A stretch of DNA of 64,000 nt, taken from CAZUMJ01 sp964621605 (lineage in GTDB: Bacteria; Actinomycetota; Acidimicrobiia; Acidimicrobiales; Iamiaceae). A program made the translations under genes and the position numbers. Positions 1 to 10,517 of the stretch are shown piece after piece. Numbering within the stretch: the stretch's first letter is position 1; every line of letters begins with the position of its first letter. The stretch covers positions 11,405-75,404 of the forward strand of contig CAZUMJ010000011.1 in the NCBI GenBank assembly GCA_964621605.1, written 5' to 3'. The notes beneath the pieces are model-generated. The model was not told where the DNA came from. It saw only the letters and a program-made list of their open reading frames with translations, and searched no databases.

Positions 1-34
1 GCGGATCGCCTCCTCGCTGGGGTTTCGGAGGCAT
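1..34 (-). CDS. possible 5' fragment of a divergent gene
   Basis: On the minus strand an ATG at 34 opens a frame that stays open to the window edge and would begin MPPKPQRGGDP, a basic N-terminus typical of many actinobacterial proteins. It would diverge from the hydratase gene at 91 with a 56-bp gap. Only eleven codons are visible, so it may equally be non-coding. Confidence 0.25.
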   Translation of the reverse strand, partial: MPPKPQRGGDP

Positions 35-76
35 CGGCGCGCAGTTGAGGACGTCCCACGGATCGTCGGAGCCGAG

Positions 77-82
77 TACCGT
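77..82 (+). promoter_or_regulatory. -10 box TACCGT, leaderless start of the hydratase gene
   Basis: TACCGT lies 8 nt before the ATG at 91 and no Shine-Dalgarno sequence is present, so transcription probably begins at or next to the start codon. No convincing -35 element is seen. Confidence 0.45.
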
Positions 83-90
83 CAGTCACC

Positions 91-888
91 ATGTCATCCG
101 AGGAGCCCTCCCCGTCCGTTCCGGTTGTCCAACTCGAGCGTGCTGCCGACGACGTCGCTGTGGTCCGGCTTGCCAACGGCAAGGTGAATGCCCTGTCCAG
201 CGCGGTGTTGAGCGAGTTGTACGCCGTTGCGCAGGAGCTCACGCGCAACCCGCCAGGAGCCGTCGTCGTTGCCGGGAACGAGCGTGCATTCGCTGCCGGG
301 GCTGACATCAGTGAGTTCGCCGGTCCGCCTGAGGCTGCGCGGATCGGGGGGTTGTTTCGTGCCGCCCTCGACGCCGTTGCGGCGATCCCACGCCCCGTGA
401 TCGCCGCGGTCTCGGGTGTCGCCCTGGGTGGCGGGTGCGAGTTGGCGCTCGCCTGTGACTTCCGCGTCGCGAGCTCGACGAGCCGTTTCGGGCAGCCAGA
501 GATCCTGCTCGGCATCATCCCTGGCGGTGGCGGGACGCAGCGTCTCGCCCGGCTCGTGGGGCCCGCACGGGCGAAGGACCTGATCATGACGGGACGACAG
601 GTTCGTGCCGACGAGGCGCTGCGCATCGGCCTGGTCGATCGGGTCGTCGAAGCCGGGACCGAGTTCGCCGAGGCGTTGGCGTGGGGTGCCGAGCTGGCTC
701 GCGGCGCCCGGTTGGCGCAGGCGCTCGCGAAGCAGGCGATCGACGTCGGGCTCGACGGCGACCTCAACCGCGGGCTCGACCTCGAGCAGCAGCTCTTCGT
801 CGAGGTGTTCCGCACCGAGGACGCCCATCTCGGGGTGGCGTCCTTTCTCGCCGACGGTCCCGGGAAGGCGGCCTTCATCGGACGCTGA
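91..888 (+). CDS. enoyl-CoA hydratase/isomerase family protein
   Basis: 265-residue crotonase-fold protein, predicted to hydrate trans-2-enoyl-CoA in fatty-acid beta-oxidation in the cytoplasm; the exact acyl substrate cannot be read from sequence. The first oxyanion-hole segment is FAAGADI (about residues 67-73) and the second is LGGGCELAL (112-120). Both glutamates expected of active hydratases are present: E117 in GGCE and E137 in QPEILLG, followed by PGGGGTQRL. Length is normal for the family. The gene stands alone, 18 bp from the convergent glgP. The ATG at 91 fits the family N-terminus and a leaderless promoter. An isomerase or other crotonase activity is possible, but the two glutamates favour hydratase. 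Confidence 0.88.
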   Translation: MSSEEPSPSVPVVQLERAADDVAVVRLANGKVNALSSAVLSELYAVAQELTRNPPGAVVVAGNERAFAAGADISEFAGPPEAARIGGLFRAALDAVAAIPRPVIAAVSGVALGGGCELALACDFRVASSTSRFGQPEILLGIIPGGGGTQRLARLVGPARAKDLIMTGRQVRADEALRIGLVDRVVEAGTEFAEALAWGAELARGARLAQALAKQAIDVGLDGDLNRGLDLEQQLFVEVFRTEDAHLGVASFLADGPGKAAFIGR

Positions 889-906
889 CCCTCGGGGTCG
901 GCCTGG

Positions 907-3438
907 TCAGGGCCAGGCGACGAGACCAAGCTCAACCGGGCCCGCCAGGTCCGGGTGGGTCGGCACGACCCGCACGGTGCACCCGATGCGGCCGGTGCGC
1001 GTGCAGCGGAACGTCCCTGCGTAGGTGGCGTGTCCGTCCGGGAGGGCGTCGGACCATTGCAGCACCGATGCCGTGGGGGCGATGAGCTCGCCGCCGTCGC
1101 CGATCGGTCCGTGCAGCAGTTGCACCTGGATGTCCGCCGGGCTGAGACCACCGAGGGCGACGCGTGCCTGCACGTGGCGTTCGTCGCCGACCTCGGCCGT
1201 GGAGGTGGCGACCTGGACCTCATCGACGTGCACGCCGTGCCATTCGGCGCGCACGTGCTGCTTCCACGCGGCAAGGTCACGGGCGGCTGCGCCGCCGTCG
1301 GCGGTGAGGCGTGCCGCCTGCCGTGCTGCCGGTTCGTAGAGCTGTTCGACGTAGTCGCGCACCATGCGCCCTGCGACCACCGTCGGTCCGAGCGAGCGCA
1401 ACGAAGCTTTCATGCGCGCGGTCCAGCGTCGTGGCACCGGGCCACCCCACCGTTCGTGGAAGAGGGGCACGATTCGGCTCTCGAGCAGATCGAAGAGGCT
1501 GTCGGCTTCGATCTGGTCCCGGCGATCGACGTCGTCGACATGCTCGGCGGACGAGATCGCCCACCCGTTCTCGCCGTCGAAGCACTCGTCCCACCAGCCA
1601 TCGAGGATCGAGCAGTTCAACGCTCCGTTCAGCGCTGCCTTCATGCCCGACGTGCCACACGCCTCCTGCGGCCGTCGCGGGGTGTTCAGCCACACGTCCG
1701 CCCCTTGCACCAACGCCCGCGCGACAGAGATGTCGTAGTCGTCGACGAACACGAATCGGTGGCGGATGGCCGGATCCGCGGCGAACGCCACGATCTGTCG
1801 GATCATCTCCTTGCCTTGGTCGTCGGCCGGGTGGGCCTTCCCCGCGAACACGAACTGCACGGGGTGCTCGGGGTGCAGCAGCAGCGCTCGGAGTCGGTCG
1901 GGCTGTGACAGCAGGAGCGTGGCGCGCTTGTAGGTGGCGAAACGTCGGGCGAAGCCGACGGTGAGGACGCGCGGATCAAGGACCGATTCGAAGACCTCGG
2001 CGTCCGAGGCGGACAGGCCGCGCCGCATCGCGGAGGACCGAAGGCGACCACGGACGAACGTCACGAGGCGTTCGCGGGCTTGCTCGCGTGCCCGCCACAG
2101 CTCGTCGTCACCGATGCGCTCGACTCGAGCCCATTCCTCTGCGGATGCGTCGGGCCAGGTTGGAAGGACATGGCGGCCCAGGAGTGTGCTCATCTCGGAC
2201 GACACCCACGTGGTGGCATGCACGCCGTTGGTGATGGACCCGATCGGCGCCTCCTCGGCGGGCACGTCGGGCCACAGGTCGGCGAACATGGCCCGGCTCA
2301 CCTCGCCGTGCAGCGCGGCAACGGCATTGGCTCGTGCAGCGAGGTGGAACCCCATGACCGCCATGTTGAAGCGGTCGTCGGGGGCGTCCCCCGGCCGGTG
2401 CCCGAACCGCATGAGCTCATCGATGGTGGTGTCGCATGCGGCTGCCCATTCGCTGAGGTTGCGTTCGATCAGCTCGCGCGGGAACTGGTCGATGCCGGCG
2501 GGGACGGGCGTGTGGGTCGTGAACACGTTGCCGGGACGGACCGCCTCGACCGCCTCGGCAAGGGTCAAGCCGTCTGCTGCGATCGCTCGTCGAATGCGTT
2601 CGAGACCCAGGAACCCGGCGTGGCCCTCGTTGGTGTGGAACACCTGCGGCTTGATGCCCAGCGCGTCGAGGGCGCGGACGCCGCCGATGCCCAAGAGGAG
2701 TTCTTGACGCAGGCGGTGCTCGGTGTCGCCTCCGTACAGGCGGTCGGTCACCGTGCGGAGCTCTGGGGTGTTCTCCTCGATGTCCGCGTCGAGGAGGAAG
2801 AGCGGCACCCGTCCCACCTGCGCGCGCCACACGTGCGCGTGCAGCGTCGTGCCCTCCATCTCGACCTCGACGTGCACGCCGGCGCACCGCTCGAGTGCCA
2901 TTGCGTGAGGGTCGAGGTCCGGGTAGGTCTCCTGTTGCCAGCCGTCGCTGTTCAGCGCCTGGCGGAAGTAGCCGTGCCGGTACAGCAGGCCGATCCCGAC
3001 GAGGGGCACGCCCAGGTCGCTGGCCGCCTTGAGGTGGTCGCCCGCGAGCACGCCGAGGCCACCGGAGTACTGGGGGAGGGCCTCGGCGATGCCGAACTCT
3101 GGTGAGAAGTAGGCGATGGTCTGCAACGCACGGCCTTCGGCTGTGGTCTGGAACCAGCGAGGTTCGTCCATGTAGCGCTGCAGCTCTTCGGCCGTCTGCG
3201 CCATGAAGCGCAGGAAGGACTCGTCGCCTGCCAGCTCGGTGAGGCGCTCCTGGCTGACAAGCCCGAGCAGGCGGACGGGGTCGTGCACGGCAGCGTCCCA
3301 CTGCTCAGGGTCGACCCAGCGGAACAGGTCACGCGTGGGGCGGTCCCATGACCAGCGGAGGTTCATCGCCAACGGCTCGAGCGCTGCGAGCTCGTCAGGG
3401 AGATGGGGACGTACCGTGAAGCTGCGCAGCGCCAACAT
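907..3438 (-). CDS. glgP: alpha-glucan (glycogen) phosphorylase
   Basis: 843-residue pyridoxal-phosphate enzyme that releases glucose-1-phosphate from the non-reducing ends of glycogen-like alpha-1,4-glucans in the cytoplasm. The N-terminus (RSFTVRPHLPDEL, then NLRWSWDRPTRDLF) is the DUF3417-type extension of actinobacterial phosphorylases, and the length matches that group. The PLP lysine is K600 in GTSGMKAALNG. The frame is open upstream to 3630, but the family N-terminus MLALRSF starts at 3438, where TACGGT on the minus strand lies 7 nt upstream. It diverges from glgE, so breakdown and synthesis of glucan share one intergenic region. Confidence 0.95.
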   Translation of the reverse strand: MLALRSFTVRPHLPDELAALEPLAMNLRWSWDRPTRDLFRWVDPEQWDAAVHDPVRLLGLVSQERLTELAGDESFLRFMAQTAEELQRYMDEPRWFQTTAEGRALQTIAYFSPEFGIAEALPQYSGGLGVLAGDHLKAASDLGVPLVGIGLLYRHGYFRQALNSDGWQQETYPDLDPHAMALERCAGVHVEVEMEGTTLHAHVWRAQVGRVPLFLLDADIEENTPELRTVTDRLYGGDTEHRLRQELLLGIGGVRALDALGIKPQVFHTNEGHAGFLGLERIRRAIAADGLTLAEAVEAVRPGNVFTTHTPVPAGIDQFPRELIERNLSEWAAACDTTIDELMRFGHRPGDAPDDRFNMAVMGFHLAARANAVAALHGEVSRAMFADLWPDVPAEEAPIGSITNGVHATTWVSSEMSTLLGRHVLPTWPDASAEEWARVERIGDDELWRAREQARERLVTFVRGRLRSSAMRRGLSASDAEVFESVLDPRVLTVGFARRFATYKRATLLLSQPDRLRALLLHPEHPVQFVFAGKAHPADDQGKEMIRQIVAFAADPAIRHRFVFVDDYDISVARALVQGADVWLNTPRRPQEACGTSGMKAALNGALNCSILDGWWDECFDGENGWAISSAEHVDDVDRRDQIEADSLFDLLESRIVPLFHERWGGPVPRRWTARMKASLRSLGPTVVAGRMVRDYVEQLYEPAARQAARLTADGGAAARDLAAWKQHVRAEWHGVHVDEVQVATSTAEVGDERHVQARVALGGLSPADIQVQLLHGPIGDGGELIAPTASVLQWSDALPDGHATYAGTFRCTRTGRIGCTVRVVPTHPDLAGPVELGLVAWP

Positions 3439-3445
3439 ACGTGCG

Positions 3446-3451
3446 ACCGTA
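3446..3451 (-). promoter_or_regulatory. -10 box TACGGT of glgP
   Basis: Reading the minus strand, TACGGT is separated from the glgP ATG by 7 nt (CGCACGT), consistent with a leaderless mRNA. This supports the start at 3438 over upstream in-frame codons. Confidence 0.45.
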
Positions 3452-3510
3452 GTGCGGCCATGCGAAGGTGAGCAGGGGCAATGTCTGGAGACGAGTCGGG
3501 GAGAGGTGGC

Positions 3511-5556
3511 ATGGTCGGCCGGCTGGTGATCGACAACGTGAGGCCCCGCACGCTCACCGGCGCGTTCCCTGCAAAGGCGGTACAGCACGCGCAGGTGCCC
3601 GTGCACGCATGGATCCATCGCGACGGTCACGACCTACTGTGCGCGCGGGTGGCGTGGCGTCCCGTCGGGGTGCGCGTGGTCGGGACGGCATCGGGAGATG
3701 GTGGCGTGCACGAAGCGCACACCGCTTCCAACGACGTCGACGGCGCGGCCGTGGCGAGCGGTGCGTGGCGCTACGAGACGCTCGTCGACGGCGGGAACGA
3801 CGAGTGGTCGGGTTGTTTCACGCCGCGAGCAGTGGGACTGCACGAGTTCCGCGTCGAGGCCTGGGCGAGCCATTTCGGCACCTGGGCCCGAGACCTGCGA
3901 GCCAGGCTTGGAGCCGGAGATGACGTCGAGGTCGAACTGCTCGCGGGCGCAGAGATCGTGGAGCGAGCGCTGGCCTGGTCGGCGGACTCGTTCGATGCAG
4001 CCCAGCTGTCTCGCCTCGAGGCGACGGCGGCCACGCTGCGTCGAACATCGTGCACCCAACAGGCGCGCGTCGACGCTGGGCTCGATCCCGTCGTGGCAGA
4101 CCTGCTGTGTCGCGTCCCCGACCCGTGGGATCGCGGCGCGTCGGAGATCCTGCAGTGCTGGGTCGATCGTCCGCTTGCCGGAAGCAGCGCGTGGTATGAG
4201 CTCTTCCCGCGCTCCGAAGGAGGGTTCGAAGGGGCGCGGCGGCGCCTGGGGCCCATCGCCGAGATGGGGTTCGACATCGTCTACCTCCCACCGGTACATC
4301 CGGTGGGAACGACCGCCCGCAAGGGGCGCGACAACGCGTTGGTCGCGGGTCCCGGCGATCCGGGTAGCCCGTGGGCGATCGGCTCCCCCGCAGGAGGCCA
4401 CGACGCCATCGACAGCGGTCTCGGCACGCTGGAGGACTTCGATCGCTTCGTCGCCGACGCCGCTCGGCACGGCCTCGAGGTGGCGCTCGACTTCGCCCTG
4501 CAGTGCTCGCCCGACCATCCCTGGGTGCGCGAGCACCCGGAATGGTTCGTGCACCGACCCGATGGCACGATCCGCTTCGCGGAGAACCCACCGAAGAAGT
4601 ACCAAGACATCTACCCGCTCAACTTCTGGCCGGCAGGGCCCGACGGCGCCCCCGACGACCACGCCCGCCAAGCGCTCTGGGAAGCGTGCCGAGATGTGCT
4701 GCGCGCCTGGATCGCGCGCGGCGTTCGCATCTTTCGCGTCGACAACCCGCACACCAAGCCGATCGCGTTCTGGGCATGGCTGCTGGCCGAACTGCGTGCG
4801 TCTGACCCGGACGTCCTCTTCCTCGCCGAGGCGTTCACGACCCCAAAGGTGATGGCGAAGCTCGGGGAGGTCGGCTTCTCGCAGAGCTACACGTACTTCA
4901 CGTGGCGCCACACGGCCGGCGAACTGCGCGGCTACGTCGAAGAGCTCGCAGCAAGCCCGAGCGCGGATCAGCTCCGGCCGAACTTCTGGCCGACCACCCC
5001 CGACATCCTCTCAGGCGTGCTGCGAGACGGGCCACCAGCGGCGTTCTCGCTGCGCGCGGTCCTCGCCGCACTCCTCGTGCCGAGTTGGGGCATCTACAGC
5101 GGCTACGAGCTGTGCGAGAACCGCCCTGCATCGCCCGACAACGAGGAGCACCTCCACTCCGAGAAGTACGAGCTGCGGACCCGGCACTGGTCCGACCCGA
5201 CATCGCTGGCACCGCTGTTGAGCCGACTCAACCAGATCCGACGAGCGCACCCGTCGTGCGCAGAGCTTCGTACGGTGCGCTTCCACGGTGCCGACGACGA
5301 TGCGCTCCTGGTGTTCTCTCGCACGACCGCCGAGGGTGCCGACCCGCTGCTCGTGATCGTCAACCTCGACCCCTGGCAGGTCCGGAGCGCGACGTTGCAC
5401 CTCGATCTCTCCGCGATGGGGCTGCCTGCCGACAGAGACCTCGTGGCCCACGACGAGCTCTCCGATCAGACCTTCACCTGGCACGGGCCGAACCCGTGGG
5501 TGCGCCTCGACCCCGCGCGGCAGGTCGCACACGTCGTCTCGTTGGTGCCCCGGTGA
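3511..5556 (+). CDS. glgE: alpha-1,4-glucan:maltose-1-phosphate maltosyltransferase
   Basis: 681-residue GH13 enzyme that adds maltosyl units from maltose-1-phosphate to the non-reducing end of alpha-1,4-glucan. After an N-terminal domain ([14 protein letters not shown]) and [10 protein letters not shown], the (beta/alpha)8 domain carries nucleophile D411 ([11 protein letters not shown]) and acid/base E440 (FLAEAF), a 29-residue spacing equal to that in the characterised Streptomyces enzyme. The ATG at 3511 is preferred because MVGRL is the usual N-terminus and GAGAGG sits just upstream; an ATG at 3481 would add ten residues. It is the first gene of the glgE-treS-mak-glgB operon and overlaps treS by 4 bp. 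Confidence 0.95.
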   Translation: MVGRLVIDNVRPRTLTGAFPAKAVQHAQVPVHAWIHRDGHDLLCARVAWRPVGVRVVGTASGDGGVHEAHTASNDVDGAAVASGAWRYETLVDGGNDEWSGCFTPRAVGLHEFRVEAWASHFGTWARDLRARLGAGDDVEVELLAGAEIVERALAWSADSFDAAQLSRLEATAATLRRTSCTQQARVDAGLDPVVADLLCRVPDPWDRGASEILQCWVDRPLAGSSAWYELFPRSEGGFEGARRRLGPIAEMGFDIVYLPPVHPVGTTARKGRDNALVAGPGDPGSPWAIGSPAGGHDAIDSGLGTLEDFDRFVADAARHGLEVALDFALQCSPDHPWVREHPEWFVHRPDGTIRFAENPPKKYQDIYPLNFWPAGPDGAPDDHARQALWEACRDVLRAWIARGVRIFRVDNPHTKPIAFWAWLLAELRASDPDVLFLAEAFTTPKVMAKLGEVGFSQSYTYFTWRHTAGELRGYVEELAASPSADQLRPNFWPTTPDILSGVLRDGPPAAFSLRAVLAALLVPSWGIYSGYELCENRPASPDNEEHLHSEKYELRTRHWSDPTSLAPLLSRLNQIRRAHPSCAELRTVRFHGADDDALLVFSRTTAEGADPLLVIVNLDPWQVRSATLHLDLSAMGLPADRDLVAHDELSDQTFTWHGPNPWVRLDPARQVAHVVSLVPR

Positions 5557-7265
5557 GCCTGCACCTTCCTCCCAGCCCAGGGCGTGAGCCCCTGCGACCC
5601 GATCCGCGTTGGTATCAGCGGGCGGTGTTCTACGAGGTGTTGGTGCGCGGCTTCGCGGACGCGAACGGCGACGGAACCGGCGATCTGCGCGGCCTCATCG
5701 AGAAGCTCGACTACCTGGAATGGCTCGGCGTCGACTGCCTCTGGCTGCTCCCGTTCTACGAGTCGCCGTTGCGCGACGGCGGCTACGACATCTCCGACTT
5801 CTTCACGGTGCTGCCCGATTACGGCAGCCTCGATGACGCGGTCGAACTCGTCGAGGCGTGTCACAGCCGAGGACTGCGCGTCATCGCCGACCTGGTGATG
5901 AACCACACGTCGGATGCGCATCCGTGGTTCCAGGAGTCGCGCACCTCGCGCACCAACGCGCGCGCCGACTGGTACGTCTGGTCCGACGACGACCAGCGTT
6001 GGCCCGAGGCACGCATCATCTTCGTCGACACCGAGGCGTCCAACTGGACCTGGGACGGCACCCGCGAGCAGTACTACTGGCACCGGTTCTTCCATCACCA
6101 GCCCGACCTCAACTACGACAACCCCGACGTCGCGGACGCGATGGTCGACGTGTTGCGCACGTGGCTACGGCTCGGCCTGGACGGGTTCCGCCTCGACGCC
6201 GTGCCGTACCTGTTCGAACGCGACGGCACCAACGGTGAGAACCTGCCCGAGACCCACGACTACCTGAAGCGCATCCGCAAGGCGGTCGATGAAGAGTTCC
6301 CCGATCGGGTGCTGTTGGCGGAGGCGAACCAATGGCCGACCGACGTCGTCGACTACTTCGGGGCCGGCGACGAGTGCCACATGGCCTTCCACTTCCCGCT
6401 CATGCCGCGCATGTTCATGGCGGTGCGTCGTGAGCAGCGCTACCCGGTGACGGAGATCCTGCACGCCACGCCCGAGCTGCCCGACGGCTGCCAGTGGGGG
6501 CTGTTCCTGCGCAACCACGACGAGCTGACGCTCGAGATGGTGAGCGACGAGGACCGTGACTACATGTACGCGGAGTACGCCAAGGACCCACGCATGAAGC
6601 GCAACGTGGGTATCGCACGGCGTCTGTTCCCCCTGCTCGACAACGACCGCCGCGTCGCGGAGCTGTTCCACGCGCTGCTCTTCTCGCTGCCGGGGAGCCC
6701 GGTGCTCTACTACGGCGACGAGTTGGGCATGGGCGACAACATCTACCTGGGCGACCGGGACGCCGTCCGCACACCGATGCAGTGGACGCCGGACCGCAAC
6801 GGCGGGTTCTCCCAGGCGGATTTCGCGCAGCTCTACCTGCCGCCCCTGATGGACCCGGTGTACGGGTTCGCGTCGGTGAACGTCGAGGCAGGGCTGCGCA
6901 ACCCGAGCTCGTTCCTGCACTGGCTGCAGCGCATGGTGCAGGTCCGTCGCCAGCACCCCGTCTTCGGTACCGGCACCTGTGAGCTCTTGGGCGGTGAGAA
7001 CCCCTCGGTGCTGGCGTACGTGCGCCGTCCCGGGCCGGACGCCGCACCGCAGGACCTGTCGCACGCGGTGCTGTGCGTCAACAACCTCAGCCGCTTCGCG
7101 CAGCCGGCTGAGCTCCTGCTGCCCGACTTCGTCGACCACCAGCCCACGGAGCTCATCGGGAGGGTGCCGTTCCCGGCGATCGGCGACCTGCCCTACTTCG
7201 TGACCCTGCCCCCCTACGGCTTCTTCTGGTTCAGCCTGGCGCCACCGGTGGAGGACCCCTGGTGA
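5553..7265 (+). CDS. treS: trehalose synthase / maltose alpha-D-glucosyltransferase
   Basis: 570-residue GH13 enzyme that interconverts trehalose and maltose, feeding maltose to the kinase encoded next. [16 protein letters not shown] starts the catalytic barrel; D215 ([10 protein letters not shown]) is the nucleophile and E257 (LLAEANQWP) the acid/base. The frame is open from 4902, inside glgE, but the real start is the GTG at 5553, giving a GTGA overlap with the glgE stop. Unlike in many bacteria, TreS and maltokinase are not fused; they are separate genes overlapping by 4 bp. Confidence 0.95.
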   Translation: MSLHLPPSPGREPLRPDPRWYQRAVFYEVLVRGFADANGDGTGDLRGLIEKLDYLEWLGVDCLWLLPFYESPLRDGGYDISDFFTVLPDYGSLDDAVELVEACHSRGLRVIADLVMNHTSDAHPWFQESRTSRTNARADWYVWSDDDQRWPEARIIFVDTEASNWTWDGTREQYYWHRFFHHQPDLNYDNPDVADAMVDVLRTWLRLGLDGFRLDAVPYLFERDGTNGENLPETHDYLKRIRKAVDEEFPDRVLLAEANQWPTDVVDYFGAGDECHMAFHFPLMPRMFMAVRREQRYPVTEILHATPELPDGCQWGLFLRNHDELTLEMVSDEDRDYMYAEYAKDPRMKRNVGIARRLFPLLDNDRRVAELFHALLFSLPGSPVLYYGDELGMGDNIYLGDRDAVRTPMQWTPDRNGGFSQADFAQLYLPPLMDPVYGFASVNVEAGLRNPSSFLHWLQRMVQVRRQHPVFGTGTCELLGGENPSVLAYVRRPGPDAAPQDLSHAVLCVNNLSRFAQPAELLLPDFVDHQPTELIGRVPFPAIGDLPYFVTLPPYGFFWFSLAPPVEDPW

Positions 7266-8596
7266 TCGCGGCTTCCACGCTCGCACTGCTGCTGCCCGAC
7301 TACCTGTTGCGGCAGCGCTGGTTCGGCGCGGGGAGCGCGCACGTGCAAGACGTGCACGTCGTCGCCCACGAGGTCTGGCGTGACGAGTGGCCCGGCCTGG
7401 TGTGGGCGCTGGCAGACGTGCACCTCGACGACGGCCGAACGACCCGCGTGCAGGTGATGGTGGGGCTGCGGTCGGTGGAGCAGTACGAGCACTTCCTCGA
7501 CGGCAAGGGGCGTGCGTTGCTGGGCGACGTCGCCACGTCGCAGGGAGAGGCGCTTGCCTACGACGCGCTCACCGACCCGGAACTCGTGCTGCACATCCTC
7601 GAACGGGTCGCGCCGGGTTGCGTCGGCTCCTACGTGCGGCCGGTCACGGTCGAGCAGTCGAACTCGTCGGTCGTCATCGACGATCGCTACATCCTGAAGG
7701 TCTTCCGGCAACCCCAGGTCGGCCCCAATCCAGACCGCGAGGTTCCACAGCGCCTCTGGGCCACCGGCTTCCGGTCTCTTCCGGAACCCGTTGCGGCGTG
7801 GGGACGCGACGGCACCGACTTGGCCGTCGTGCGAGGGTTCGTCACCGGTGCGACAGATGGATTCGCGCTCGCGCAGACCTCGTTGCGAGACCTGTGCGCG
7901 TCACGCGTCGCGCCCGCGGACGCCGGCGGCGACTTCGCGCCCGACGCTGCCCGCCTTGGCGAGGTGACCGGCGCGCTGCACGTCTCGCTGGCTGCCGCAT
8001 ACGGGGCGACGCCGCTCGACGCGGGCTTGCTGGCACGTGACCTCACCGCCGAAGTCGATCGCGTGGAGGTGCCCGGCTTCGACCGTGCTGACCTCCATCG
8101 TGCGGTGGGATGCATCGCCGGGCCCGGCTCGTGGGGGTGCGCGACACGCGTGCACGGCGACTTCCACCTCGGCCAGGTGCTGCGGGCAGATGCCGGATGG
8201 TTCGTCCTCGACTTCGAGGGCGAGCCGCTGCGCCCGCTCGCTGAGCGCGTCGTGCCGACGTCGCCGTTGCGCGACGTGGCGGGCTTGCTGCGCTCGCTGC
8301 ACTACGCCGCGGCGGTCGTGGTGCGTGAGCGCGACGGCGGTGAGCGTGACGAGCAGTTGCACGCGTTGGCTCGCGCATGGGAGGAGCGCTCCCGGCAGGC
8401 CTTCCTCGCGGGGTACCGGTCCGTGCCGGGTGTCGCCGCGCTGTGCCCATCCGACGCACGTGACTGGTCGCGTCTGTTGCGAGCCTTCCTCGTGGCCAAG
8501 GCCGTCTACGAGGTGGGTTACGAACAGCGCTACCGCCCGGGCTGGGAGGCGATCCCGCTGCGTGGCCTACAGGCCACCCTGGCTTGGGAACCGTGA
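7262..8596 (+). CDS. mak: maltokinase
   Basis: 444-residue kinase that phosphorylates maltose to maltose-1-phosphate with ATP, linking TreS to GlgE. The N-terminus ([15 protein letters not shown]) is the typical maltokinase cap. The aminoglycoside-phosphotransferase-like catalytic loop is [10 protein letters not shown] with H298 and D300, and the metal-binding segment is VLDFEGEP. The GTG at 7262 overlaps the treS stop as GTGA, and the stop at 8596 overlaps the glgB start in the same way. The length is normal for a stand-alone Mak. Confidence 0.93.
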   Translation: MIAASTLALLLPDYLLRQRWFGAGSAHVQDVHVVAHEVWRDEWPGLVWALADVHLDDGRTTRVQVMVGLRSVEQYEHFLDGKGRALLGDVATSQGEALAYDALTDPELVLHILERVAPGCVGSYVRPVTVEQSNSSVVIDDRYILKVFRQPQVGPNPDREVPQRLWATGFRSLPEPVAAWGRDGTDLAVVRGFVTGATDGFALAQTSLRDLCASRVAPADAGGDFAPDAARLGEVTGALHVSLAAAYGATPLDAGLLARDLTAEVDRVEVPGFDRADLHRAVGCIAGPGSWGCATRVHGDFHLGQVLRADAGWFVLDFEGEPLRPLAERVVPTSPLRDVAGLLRSLHYAAAVVVRERDGGERDEQLHALARAWEERSRQAFLAGYRSVPGVAALCPSDARDWSRLLRAFLVAKAVYEVGYEQRYRPGWEAIPLRGLQATLAWEP

Positions 8597-10506
8597 CCGG
8601 TCGCACGGAAGGCGAGCCCCCGGGCGCGCCGCCGGTGCCGTGCCTGGGTGCGCTCGACCTTCACCTCTTCGGCGAAGGTCGCCACCATCGCCTCTGGCAG
8701 GTGCTCGGCGCGCACATGGGGACCAAAGACGGGGTTGCCGGCGTCGCGTTCAGCACGTGGGCACCGCGTGCTCGCTCGGTCAGCGTTGTCGGGTCGCACA
8801 ACGGGTGGCGGCCCGACGGTGATCCGCTCACGCCCGTCGGTGGCTCGGGTGTGTGGTCGGGGTTCGTGCCGGGCATCGGGGTGGGGGCGCTCTACAAGTT
8901 CTCGATCGTCGGCCCGGACGGGTCGGTGCAGTTGCACGCAGATCCGATGGCTCGCGCCGCAGAGTGTCCTCCAGGCACGGCCAGCATCGTCGAGCAGTCG
9001 ACCTACCGCTGGCTGGACGAGCACTGGCGCAGGTCGCGCGCCGGTGCATCGCCGGAGTCGAGGCTGTCGATCTACGAACTGCACCTCGGCTCGTGGCGGC
9101 AGGGCGCGGGGTACGGCTCGGCAGACGAGCTCGCCGAGTACGTCACGGCGCTCGGCTTCACCCACGTCGAGTTGCTCCCGCTCGGCGAGCACCCGTTCGG
9201 CGGATCGTGGGGCTATCAGGTGACCGGCTACTACGCCCCGACGGCTCGCTACGGCACCCCCGACGAGCTGCGCGCGTTCGTCGACGCGCTGCACCGCCGG
9301 GGGATCGGCGTCATCGTCGACTGGGTTCCCGCCCACTTTCCGGCTGACGCCTGGGGGTTGGCCACCTACGACGGAACCGCCTGCTTCGAGCCGCACGACG
9401 ACCGGGTGGCGTGGCATCCCGATTGGGGCACCAAGGTGTTCGACCTCGACCGACCCGAGGTGCGCAACTTCCTGCTCGCGAACGCCCTCTACTGGATCGA
9501 GGAGTTCCACGTCGACGGATTGCGGGTCGACGCGGTCGCATCGCTGCTCTACCTCGACTACTCCCGCGCGCCCGGAGACTGGACACCGAACGTGCACGGA
9601 GGCCATGAGGATCTCGCCGCGGTCGCGTTCCTGCGGGAGCTGACCTCCACGGTCTCGGACCTGCATCCCGGCGTGGCGCTGATCGCGGAGGAGTCGACCG
9701 CCTGGCCTCGTGTCACCGGCCCCGTCGATGACGGAGGCCTCGGTTTCACGCACAAGTGGAACCTCGGCTGGATGCACGACACGCTCCGCTTCCTGGCGCG
9801 CCCGCCACGCGAACGTGGGAGCTCCCACGGCGACGTGACGTTCGGGCTGACCTACGCCTGGAGCGAGCGGTTCGTGCTCCCCCTCAGCCACGACGAGGTG
9901 GTGCACGGAAAGGGATCGCTCATCGCGAAGATGCCCGGCGATCGTTGGCAACGATTCGCCACGTTGCGGTGCCTCTATGCGTGGATGTGGGCGCACCCCG
10001 GCCAGCAACTGCTGTTCATGGGAGGCGAGCTGGCACAGGAACGCGAGTGGGATCACGACCGGCCGCTCGACTGGGAGCTTCTCGACGACAGGGCCCACCG
10101 CGGTGTCCAGCACCTGGTGGGTGAGTTGAACCGCCTCCAGGCGGCGGAACGGGCGCTCTGGGCCGCAGACGCGACCCCCGACGGCTTCCGTTGGATCGCC
10201 GCAGACGACGTGTCGCACGCGGTGCTGTGCTTCGAACGGCGCGCACCGGGCGCTCGGCCGGTGGTCTGCCTCGCGTCGTTCACGGCGTCGGTGCACGACG
10301 ACTACCGCATCGGCGTACCCGTCGCCGGGACGTGGGAGGTGCTCCTCTCGACCGACGACCAGCGATTCGGCGGGAGCGGCGTGTGCCCGGTCGACTCGGG
10401 TGTCGAATTGCGCACCGACGCCACGGCGTTCCACGGGCACGCGCAGTCGCTGGCGCTGCGGCTTCCGCCGCTCGCGGTGGTCTGGCTCGCGCCCCGCCCC
10501 CGATAA
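8593..10506 (+). CDS. glgB: 1,4-alpha-glucan branching enzyme
   Basis: 637-residue GH13 enzyme that makes alpha-1,6 branches, completing the GlgE route. A single CBM48-like domain (about residues 30-125) is followed by the barrel, with nucleophile D313 (GLRVDAVASL) and acid/base E366 (LIAEEST), then LSHDEVVHGKGS. It is about 90 residues shorter than the Escherichia coli and mycobacterial enzymes because the extra N-terminal module is missing. The frame can be opened at a TTG at 8584, but the GTG at 8593 continues the GTGA overlaps seen through the whole operon. Confidence 0.93.
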   Translation: MTGRTEGEPPGAPPVPCLGALDLHLFGEGRHHRLWQVLGAHMGTKDGVAGVAFSTWAPRARSVSVVGSHNGWRPDGDPLTPVGGSGVWSGFVPGIGVGALYKFSIVGPDGSVQLHADPMARAAECPPGTASIVEQSTYRWLDEHWRRSRAGASPESRLSIYELHLGSWRQGAGYGSADELAEYVTALGFTHVELLPLGEHPFGGSWGYQVTGYYAPTARYGTPDELRAFVDALHRRGIGVIVDWVPAHFPADAWGLATYDGTACFEPHDDRVAWHPDWGTKVFDLDRPEVRNFLLANALYWIEEFHVDGLRVDAVASLLYLDYSRAPGDWTPNVHGGHEDLAAVAFLRELTSTVSDLHPGVALIAEESTAWPRVTGPVDDGGLGFTHKWNLGWMHDTLRFLARPPRERGSSHGDVTFGLTYAWSERFVLPLSHDEVVHGKGSLIAKMPGDRWQRFATLRCLYAWMWAHPGQQLLFMGGELAQEREWDHDRPLDWELLDDRAHRGVQHLVGELNRLQAAERALWAADATPDGFRWIAADDVSHAVLCFERRAPGARPVVCLASFTASVHDDYRIGVPVAGTWEVLLSTDDQRFGGSGVCPVDSGVELRTDATAFHGHAQSLALRLPPLAVVWLAPRPR

Positions 10507-10509
10507 CGT
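10504..10509 (+). promoter_or_regulatory. -10 box TAACGT before the rhomboid gene
   Basis: TAACGT overlaps the glgB stop codon and lies 8 nt before the GTG at 10518. It could give the rhomboid gene its own leaderless transcript in addition to readthrough from the glg operon. Confidence 0.3.
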
Positions 10510-10517
10510 CCACGGGC

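Noticed and set aside
3481..3510. Extra ten-residue N-terminus of GlgE from the ATG at 3481
   Set aside because: The added residues are not family-like, and the ATG at 3511 has GAGAGG upstream and gives the conserved [10 protein letters not shown] start.
8530..10440. 636-codon minus-strand frame opposite glgB
   Set aside because: glgB has all its catalytic motifs on the plus strand; the opposite frame has no domain pattern.
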